A stretch of 11,294 nt of DNA from Eubacterium sp. CAG:251 (GTDB lineage: Bacteria; Bacillota; Clostridia; Oscillospirales; Acutalibacteraceae), in the NCBI GenBank assembly GCA_000436835.1, contig FR889134.1, positions 1 to 11,294 on the forward strand. Direction: 5' to 3'. How positions within the stretch are numbered: the stretch's first letter is position 1; the number at the start of each line of letters is the position of its first letter. Positions 6,881 through 11,294 of this stretch are shown one piece after another. The translations under genes were made by a program, and so were the position numbers. Below the pieces are notes generated by a model. It had not been told where the DNA came from, did not search any database, and saw only the letters and a program-made list of their open reading frames with translations.

Positions 6881-6916
6881 AAAGCAGTATCAAAATTTGA
6901 TGCTGCTTTTTTATTT
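6863..6916 (+). repeat. Right attachment repeat: tRNA 3' end plus terminator
   Basis: This is the second copy of the repeat that starts at 5466, with one substitution and two one-base length differences. It is continuous with the longer tRNA 3' half on its left and with the ABC operon's upstream DNA on its right. The right-hand flank is therefore probably the original chromosomal sequence downstream of the tRNA. Confidence 0.9.
6884..6912 (+). terminator. tRNA intrinsic terminator
   Basis: The 23-base hairpin at 6884-6906 is identical to that at 5488-5510 and is followed by six T's. It insulates the ABC operon from transcription out of the element. Confidence 0.87.
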
Positions 6917-6917
6917 T

Positions 6918-6960
6918 AAAAGGCAACTATGCACTATGCACTAAAATGCTGCCTCTTTTT
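6918..6960 (+). repeat. Short tandem repeat in a possible second hairpin
   Basis: ACTATGC occurs twice in tandem (6926-6932, 6933-6939) plus a partial third copy (6940-6943). The block is framed by AGGCA and TGCCT, with six T's after it, which could form a weak back-up terminator. The large interior loop makes this uncertain. Confidence 0.35.
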
Positions 6961-6991
6961 TGTTACACTTGAACAAAAAACATTCTCCCTA

Positions 6992-7020
6992 TTGACTTTA
7001 GCGCTTTTAGGTGCTAAACT
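6992..7020 (+). promoter_or_regulatory. Promoter of the ABC uptake operon
   Basis: TTGACT (6992-6997) and TAAACT (7015-7020) are 17 bases apart. The -35 is good and the -10 is weak (four of six). The expected start is near 7027, about 58 bases before the lipoprotein ATG. The whole spacer and -10 lie inside the first of two tandem inverted-repeat boxes, which suggests repression. Confidence 0.65.
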
Positions 7021-7058
7021 ATCAACATAAACTTTAACACTTTTAGGTGCTAAAGTAT
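6994..7058 (+). promoter_or_regulatory. Two tandem inverted-repeat operator boxes
   Basis: Boxes 6994-7022 and 7030-7058 are 29-base direct repeats 36 bases apart; 24 of the 29 positions agree. Each contains an inverted repeat with half-sites TTTAGCGC or TTTAACAC, a TTTTAG centre, and GTGCTAAA. Box 1 lies between -35 and -10 and box 2 starts just after the expected transcription start, a classical repressor arrangement. The half-sites resemble those of the HrcA CIRCE element, but the centre is far too short. The regulator is unknown and not encoded in this window. Confidence 0.75.
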
Positions 7059-7084
7059 TTCGAATCAGAGAGGAAAAATATTTT

Positions 7085-8107
7085 ATGAACAAGACAGTTA
7101 AAAAAATTGCGGCTGTAGCACTTTCGGCACTCATGGTCGGCAGTGTATTTGCAGGTTGCTCATCAAATTCAGGAAAAAGCGATACAACAAATAAAAATAC
7201 ATATAATGTAGGTATTTGCCAGCTTACACAGCATACCGCACTTGACAGCGCAACAAAAGGATTTAAGGATAAGCTCAGCGAGCTTGCAAAGGCTGACGGA
7301 AAGACAATCAACTTTGACTATCAAAACGCATCCAACGATTCTGCAAACTGCGCTACAATCGTAAATAAATTTGTATCATCAAATTACGACCTTATTTTAG
7401 CAAACGCAACACCGGCGCTTCAGGCTGCCGCTACAGCAACAGCTGCAAGCAAAACTCCTGTAGTCGGAACAGCCGTAACCGATTACGGAACAGCGCTTGA
7501 CATTAAAATGAATCCTACAGACCCGACAGGAATTAACATTACGGGTACATCTGACCTTGCTCCTCTTGCAGACCAGGCACAGATGATTCTTGACCTTTTC
7601 CCTAACACAAAGAAGGTAGGCGCACTCTACTGTTCAGCAGAGGCTAACTCGCAGTATCAGGTTGACGGTGTTAAAAAAGCACTTGAAGAGAAAGGTGTCA
7701 GCTGCACATTCTATTCATTTGCAGACTCAAACGACATTGCAACAGTTGCTAAAAAAGCTGCAAGCGAATCAGACGTTATTTACGTTCCTACAGATAACAC
7801 GGCAGCTGATAACGGCAGTGTAATTGACGCAGCATGCAAGGCTGCAAAAACACCTATCATTGCAGGTGAGGAAGGTATCTTCAAATCAACAAACGCAGTT
7901 GCAACTCTTTCAATTTCATTCTACAACCTCGGTCAAAAAGCCGGCGCAATGGCATATGAAATTCTTACAAAGGGTACAGACCCTGCAACAATGAACGTTC
8001 AGCAGTCAGACGAGCTTACATACTACTACAACGAGGATCAGGCAAAGGCATTCAAGGCTAACGTTCCGGATAATTACGAAGCATATAATTTCAGCAACGC
8101 AAAATAA
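7085..8107 (+). CDS. ABC transporter substrate-binding lipoprotein (TrpX-like)
   Basis: The 340-residue exported lipoprotein belongs to the ABC_sub_bind family (PF04392) that includes TrpX of streptococci. It should catch a small ligand outside the membrane and hand it to the permease encoded next. A lysine-rich start, a hydrophobic stretch and FAGC with C25 form a lipoprotein signal (F replaces the usual L at -3). A Ser/Asn/Lys linker follows. The body shows two periplasmic-binding lobes, including NATPALQAAATATA and TPVVGTAVTD, typical of the family. The start follows AGGA (7071-7074) by ten bases. Codon choice is narrower than in the sugar operon (many GCA, ACA, CTT), consistent with high expression. 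The ligand cannot be read; aromatic amino acids are one known case in the family. Confidence 0.88.
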   Translation: MNKTVKKIAAVALSALMVGSVFAGCSSNSGKSDTTNKNTYNVGICQLTQHTALDSATKGFKDKLSELAKADGKTINFDYQNASNDSANCATIVNKFVSSNYDLILANATPALQAAATATAASKTPVVGTAVTDYGTALDIKMNPTDPTGINITGTSDLAPLADQAQMILDLFPNTKKVGALYCSAEANSQYQVDGVKKALEEKGVSCTFYSFADSNDIATVAKKAASESDVIYVPTDNTAADNGSVIDAACKAAKTPIIAGEEGIFKSTNAVATLSISFYNLGQKAGAMAYEILTKGTDPATMNVQQSDELTYYYNEDQAKAFKANVPDNYEAYNFSNAK

Positions 8108-8118
8108 CTAACAGCCTA

Positions 8119-8147
8119 TTGACTAATTTAACGGTTTAAAGTATAAT
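8119..8147 (+). promoter_or_regulatory. Internal promoter for permease and ATPase
   Basis: TTGACT (8119-8124) and TATAAT (8142-8147) are exactly 17 bases apart and start twelve bases after the lipoprotein stop. The spacing and near-consensus boxes make this stronger on paper than the operon's first promoter. It would give the membrane components a transcript without the lipoprotein. Confidence 0.72.
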
Positions 8148-8161
8148 AGTGTCAAATTAAT

Positions 8162-8193
8162 AAAGAGCAATGAGTTTCTACTTGTTGCTCTTT
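8162..8193 (+). promoter_or_regulatory. Leader hairpin before the permease gene
   Basis: AAAGAGCAA (8162-8170) and TTGCTCTTT (8185-8193) pair perfectly over a 14-base loop, a few bases after the start expected from the internal promoter. The following AAATTACTTTT is not a clean T-tract. It could be a partial terminator that lowers permease/ATPase output relative to the lipoprotein, or an mRNA-stabilising 5' stem. Confidence 0.6.
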
Positions 8194-8225
8194 AAATTAC
8201 TTTTAATTGAAAGGTATATAAAATT

Positions 8226-9125
8226 ATGGGAGCTTTTATCAGTGCCATTCCCGGTGCAGTAGGACTCGGTCTTATTTGGGGCATAATGGCAATCGGCGTT
8301 TACATCACTTTTAGAGTGCTTGATTTTGCCGACCTAACTGTCGACGGCACGCTTGCAACAGGCGGTGCGGTTTTAGTTATATCAATGATGAACGGAATGA
8401 ATGTTTGGGTTGCGCTTTTGTTTGCTTTTCTTGCAGGCTGTATGGCAGGTCTTGTTACAGGCGTGCTTAACACCCTACTCGGCATACCGCCTATTCTTGC
8501 AGGTATTTTAACTCAGCTTGCACTTTATTCAATAAATTTAAGAATACTCGGCAAATCAAATCAGGCGCTTTCAATTTATAAATATCACGTGCTTGCAAGT
8601 ATGACCGATATTACGAAGGCTATTATTATAGTAGCAATCTTTGTTGTTGCCATTATCGCAATTCTTTATTGGTTTTTTGATACCGAGCTTGGTCATTCAA
8701 TCCGTGCTACCGGCTGTAACCAAAATATGGCTCGTGCAAACGGTATCAATATTAATTTAACAAAAATTGTTGCGCTTGTACTTTCAAACGGTCTTGTTGC
8801 TCTTGCAGGCGGGCTTCTTTCGCAATATCAGGGCTTCGCAGACGTCAATATGGGCAGAGGCGCTATCGTTATCGGTCTTGCCGCAGTTATTATAGGCGAG
8901 GTTATCTTTGGCAAAATATTTAAAAACTTTGCGCTCAGGCTTCTTGCAGTTGCATTCGGCGGAATTATTTACTATGTAGTAATGCAGTTTGTTATCAGCC
9001 TCGGTCTTAATACCGATGACCTCAAGCTTCTTACCGCTGCTATTGTTGCCGTATTCCTCGGTATTCCTTATCTTAAAGGGCAATATGCTCAAAAGCATAT
9101 CAAGATAAAGGAGGGCAACAAATAA
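8226..9125 (+). CDS. ABC transporter permease (LivH-like, BPD_transp_2)
   Basis: The 299-residue integral membrane protein has about eight to nine hydrophobic segments and belongs to the branched-chain-type permease family PF02653. It would form the translocation channel as a homodimer with the ATPase encoded next. Typical features are ITFRVLDFADLTVDGT near the start, the long small-residue helices, and the cytoplasmic EAA-like segment GHSIRATGCNQNMARANGIN, which contacts the ATPase. AAGG at 8211-8214 precedes the ATG by eleven bases. Its stop overlaps the next ATG by one base (TAATG). TrpY-like permeases of tryptophan/tyrosine uptake operons are the nearest named relatives I would suggest. 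The substrate is open. Confidence 0.88.
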   Translation: MGAFISAIPGAVGLGLIWGIMAIGVYITFRVLDFADLTVDGTLATGGAVLVISMMNGMNVWVALLFAFLAGCMAGLVTGVLNTLLGIPPILAGILTQLALYSINLRILGKSNQALSIYKYHVLASMTDITKAIIIVAIFVVAIIAILYWFFDTELGHSIRATGCNQNMARANGININLTKIVALVLSNGLVALAGGLLSQYQGFADVNMGRGAIVIGLAAVIIGEVIFGKIFKNFALRLLAVAFGGIIYYVVMQFVISLGLNTDDLKLLTAAIVAVFLGIPYLKGQYAQKHIKIKEGNK

Positions 9126-9937
9126 TGCTTGAAATTAAAAATGTTTATAAAACGTTTAATCCTAACACAATTAATGAAAAAAAGGCTCTTCGTGGCATTG
9201 ATTTAGTTCTCAACGAAGGCGATTTCGTAACGGTTATCGGAGGTAACGGCGCAGGCAAATCAACTATGCTTAATATGATTGCAGGTGTTTACCCCGTTGA
9301 TTGCGGAACTATTACGGTTGACGGCATTGACGTTACAAAGCTTCCTGAGCATAAAAGAGCTAAATATATCGGCAGAGTTTTCCAAGACCCTATGAACGGT
9401 ACAGCCGCCGATATGCAAATTCTTGAAAATCTTGCTCTTGCAAAGAGAAGAGGCAATCACAGAGGCTTGGCATTTGGCGTTACAAAAAAAGAAAAAGAAG
9501 AATATGTTGAAGTTCTTAAAAGCCTTGATTTAGGACTTGAAACAAGGCTTACATCTAAAGTAGGACTTCTTTCGGGCGGTCAAAGGCAGGCTGTTACGCT
9601 TCTTATGGCAACCCTTAAAAAGCCTAAAATTTTGCTCCTTGATGAACACACGGCAGCACTTGACCCTAAGACAGCTAAAAAGGTGCTTGACCTTACGGAA
9701 AAAATTGTTGCAAGGGATAATCTTACAACAATTATGATTACTCACAATATGAAGGACGCTATAAATATAGGCAATCGTCTTATTATGATGAACGAGGGCA
9801 AAATTATTTATGACGTATCGGGCGAGGAAAAGAAAAATCTTACTACCGCTGACCTTCTTGCAAAATTTAAGGTTACCTCCGGCGGAGAAGAATTTGACAA
9901 CGACCGTGTTCTTCTTTCAACAGAGGCAGACGAATAA
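9125..9937 (+). CDS. ABC transporter ATP-binding protein
   Basis: The 270-residue cytoplasmic ATPase powers the upstream permease. In order it has Walker A GGNGAGKS (39-46), Q-loop VFQDP with Q87, signature LSGGQ (149-153), Walker B ILLLDE with D173 and E174, D-loop AALD and the switch histidine H207 in ITHN. All catalytic residues are present, and the length is normal with a short acidic tail. AAGGAGG (9108-9114) lies ten bases before the ATG, and the one-base overlap with the permease gene implies translational coupling. Lipoprotein, permease and single ATPase make a complete importer of TrpXYZ layout. It is the last gene before a strong terminator. Confidence 0.93.
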   Translation: MLEIKNVYKTFNPNTINEKKALRGIDLVLNEGDFVTVIGGNGAGKSTMLNMIAGVYPVDCGTITVDGIDVTKLPEHKRAKYIGRVFQDPMNGTAADMQILENLALAKRRGNHRGLAFGVTKKEKEEYVEVLKSLDLGLETRLTSKVGLLSGGQRQAVTLLMATLKKPKILLLDEHTAALDPKTAKKVLDLTEKIVARDNLTTIMITHNMKDAINIGNRLIMMNEGKIIYDVSGEEKKNLTTADLLAKFKVTSGGEEFDNDRVLLSTEADE

Positions 9938-9957
9938 ATTTTATACAAAAATATTTT

Positions 9958-9987
9958 ATGGGCGAGCAGTGCTTGCCCATATTTTTT
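9958..9987 (+). terminator. Terminator of the ABC operon
   Basis: ATGGGCGAGC (9958-9967) pairs with GCTTGCCCAT (9971-9980) with one G-T wobble and a 3-base loop, then A and six T's (9982-9987). The last T directly abuts the AGGTGA ribosome binding site of the next gene, so the two signals are packed without a gap. Confidence 0.88.
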
Positions 9988-9997
9988 AGGTGATTAG

Positions 9998-11032
9998 ATG
10001 AACAACAAAGCAGGTTTATATATTCATATCCCTTTTTGCAAATTGAAATGTCCTTATTGCGATTTTTACAGCGTAAAATATGACAAGGCGCTCAGCGAAA
10101 AATACGCCGACGAATTAATCAAAACAATGGCTGATTATTCAGGCGAATTTGACACGGCTTATTTCGGCGGCGGTACTCCGTCGATTTTAGAAAGTGAATT
10201 AATCGCCAAAATTTTGACATCTGCAAAAAATCGTTTTGATATAGATAAAAATTCCGAAATAACGATTGAATGTAACCCGTCAAAAAACCTTGAAAAAGAT
10301 TTTTACGCCTATGCAAAATGCGGAATAAACAGAGTGAGCATAGGTATGCAAAGCGCAAGAAACGAAGAACGCTTTGCACTTGGAAGAAGCGCAGGGCAAA
10401 CGGAAGTTGCAAAGGCTGTTAATGATGCTAAAAAAGCAGGAATAAGTAACATAAGCCTTGACGTTATGCTCGGCACTCCCAAGCAAACTCTCTCCTCTCT
10501 TGATGAAACTTTTGAATTTATCGACAAAATGAACGTTACCCACATAAGCGCATATATGCTTAAAATTGAAAAAGGCACAAGATTTTTTGACCTAAAGGAC
10601 AGGCTCGCACTTCCCGACGAGGACACAGTTTGCGAAATGTATTTAAAAACAATAAAATCCCTTGAAGCTCTCGGCTTTAATCAATATGAAATAAGCAATT
10701 TTTCCAAGCCGTCGTTTGAAAGTAAACACAATACAAAATATTGGATTTTAGACGATTATTTAGGCTTAGGCAAAAGCGCACACTCCCTTTGGCACGGCAA
10801 AAGATTTTATTATGATACCGATTGGTCGCTTAAAGGTGAAGGAGAGGTTGATATTGAGGAAGAACGAATTATGCTCGGCTTAAGGCTAAATTGCGGAATT
10901 GATAAATCGCTTATAAAAAAAGACTTTTCACGCTTTGTAAAAATGGGGCTTATGAAAGAAAGCGAAAACAAAATTGCGCTTACAAGCGAGGGAATGCTTG
11001 TTTCTAATTTAATAATCAGCGAACTTTTGTAA
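9998..11032 (+). CDS. hemW: Radical SAM heme chaperone HemW
   Basis: The 344-residue cytoplasmic protein binds a 4Fe-4S cluster and S-adenosylmethionine, and in the characterised family hands heme to target proteins. The cluster motif is C14-X3-C18-X2-C21 followed by DF. HemN, the true coproporphyrinogen oxidase, has CXC at that place, so HemW is the better name. FGGGTPS (56-62) and IECNP follow, then MQS (radical SAM core), and a short HemN_C-like tail ends in LTSEGMLVSNLIIS. The usual length is about 370-380; the missing part seems to be in the winged-helix tail before SRFVKMG. AGGTGA (9988-9993) lies four bases before the ATG, touching the preceding terminator's T-tract. No clear promoter is seen between the two, so it may depend on read-through or on a promoter inside 9938-9960. 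Confidence 0.9.
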   Translation: MNNKAGLYIHIPFCKLKCPYCDFYSVKYDKALSEKYADELIKTMADYSGEFDTAYFGGGTPSILESELIAKILTSAKNRFDIDKNSEITIECNPSKNLEKDFYAYAKCGINRVSIGMQSARNEERFALGRSAGQTEVAKAVNDAKKAGISNISLDVMLGTPKQTLSSLDETFEFIDKMNVTHISAYMLKIEKGTRFFDLKDRLALPDEDTVCEMYLKTIKSLEALGFNQYEISNFSKPSFESKHNTKYWILDDYLGLGKSAHSLWHGKRFYYDTDWSLKGEGEVDIEEERIMLGLRLNCGIDKSLIKKDFSRFVKMGLMKESENKIALTSEGMLVSNLIISELL

Positions 11033-11055
11033 ACAATAGCCTTAGAGGTGAGTTT

Positions 11056-11241
11056 ATGAAAGGTGAAAAATACAAGAAAAAATATCAATTAAGCAAAGAT
11101 ACGGATTTGACGAATAAATATTTAACTTCCATAACAAATCCAACCGTTCAACCTGACAGAAAAACGGAAATGGGAGTACCTATCCCCGACACGCAAAACG
11201 TTGAATACTCAAAGGAATATGAGGAAGAAAATAAGTTATAA
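11056..11241 (+). CDS. Small acidic/basic protein, DUF3787-like
   Basis: This 61-residue protein has no signal peptide or membrane segment. The start is lysine-rich (KGEKYKKKYQ) and the end acidic. The tail VPIPDTQNVEYSKEYEEEN resembles, from memory, the VPIP..NV..AKE..EEN pattern of the clostridial DUF3787 family; I could not check this. The ribosome site AGAGGTGAG (11044-11052) is strong. The ATG is 23 bases after the HemW stop, so the two are probably co-transcribed. Function is unknown. A coding role is supported by the strong ribosome site, the operon spacing and the non-random composition. Confidence 0.65.
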   Translation: MKGEKYKKKYQLSKDTDLTNKYLTSITNPTVQPDRKTEMGVPIPDTQNVEYSKEYEEENKL

Positions 11242-11294
11242 AAAAGACTGTCGATAAAGCGGCTAAACCGCGCCGAATAAAATAAATAAACCTA

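Larger units (their letters stand above)
5466..6916 (+). mobile_element. Decayed tRNA-targeted integrative element of about 1.4 kb
   Basis: The unit is bounded by direct repeats (5466-5520 and 6863-6916) made of a tRNA 3' end and its terminator. It contains a broken tyrosine integrase, an intact kinase gene and distinct arm-like sequences just inside each end. This is the layout of an element that entered a tRNA-Arg(CCU) gene and then lost most of its content. It cannot move by itself because the integrase lacks its N-terminal portion and its catalytic tyrosine. The stretch 5564-5700 between the left arm and the integrase remnant shows nothing I can assign. Confidence 0.75.

Noticed and set aside
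6994..7058. HrcA CIRCE element or a T-box/riboswitch upstream of the ABC operon
   Set aside because: The half-sites resemble CIRCE, but the centre is 6 bases rather than the CIRCE spacing, and the downstream genes are not chaperones. The leader of about 58 bases is too short for a T-box and has no specifier or antiterminator features.
7001..7058. CRISPR-like repeats
   Set aside because: There are only two units, overlapping a promoter, with a spacing of 7 bases between repeats. No cas genes are present.
11259..11271. GCGG-CTAAA-CCGC hairpin as a terminator of the hemW operon
   Set aside because: The stem is only four pairs and no T-tract follows on the plus strand; the window ends before a better signal could appear.

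Overview
The window looks like AT-rich chromosomal DNA from an anaerobic gut-type Clostridia (Firmicutes). The signs are strong AGG-type ribosome binding sites, TTGACA/TATAAT promoters, short intrinsic terminators, a CCA-encoding tRNA end, and clostridial-looking proteins. The genus cannot be read from the sequence. Every convincing gene is on the plus strand.

Region 1 (about 340-5462) is a three-gene carbohydrate operon behind one good promoter: a GPH-family sugar:cation symporter, a short type-B carboxylesterase and a GH31 alpha-glucosidase. The last two overlap by one base (TAATG). None of the three enzymes or carriers has an export signal, so the likely scheme is import of a small alpha-glucoside, removal of an ester group, and cytoplasmic cleavage of the glucosidic bond.

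Region 2 (about 5466-6916) is a small, decayed integrative element. It is bracketed by a direct repeat of about 53 bp made of the 3' end of a tRNA gene plus that tRNA's terminator. The right copy continues leftwards as a tRNA-Arg(CCU) 3' half that begins exactly at the anticodon loop, the classical crossover site of tyrosine recombinases. Inside are a tyrosine-integrase remnant with two in-frame stops and no catalytic tyrosine, and an intact P-loop kinase with its own promoter. The sequences just inside the two ends of the element reappear, diverged but close together, upstream of the sugar operon (151-311) in the order expected of a joined attP site. This locus has therefore probably hosted more than one related element, and the sugar operon lies between their traces.

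Region 3 (about 6990-9987) is an ABC uptake system: a lipoprotein of the ABC_sub_bind (TrpX-like) family, a LivH-like permease and an ATPase. Its promoter carries two tandem 29-bp inverted-repeat boxes, one lying between -35 and -10 and one just downstream of the expected start. A second promoter and a leader hairpin separate the lipoprotein gene from the permease-ATPase pair, and a strong terminator closes the operon.

Region 4 (9998-11241) holds a HemW-type radical SAM heme chaperone followed by a 61-residue protein that resembles the clostridial DUF3787 family.
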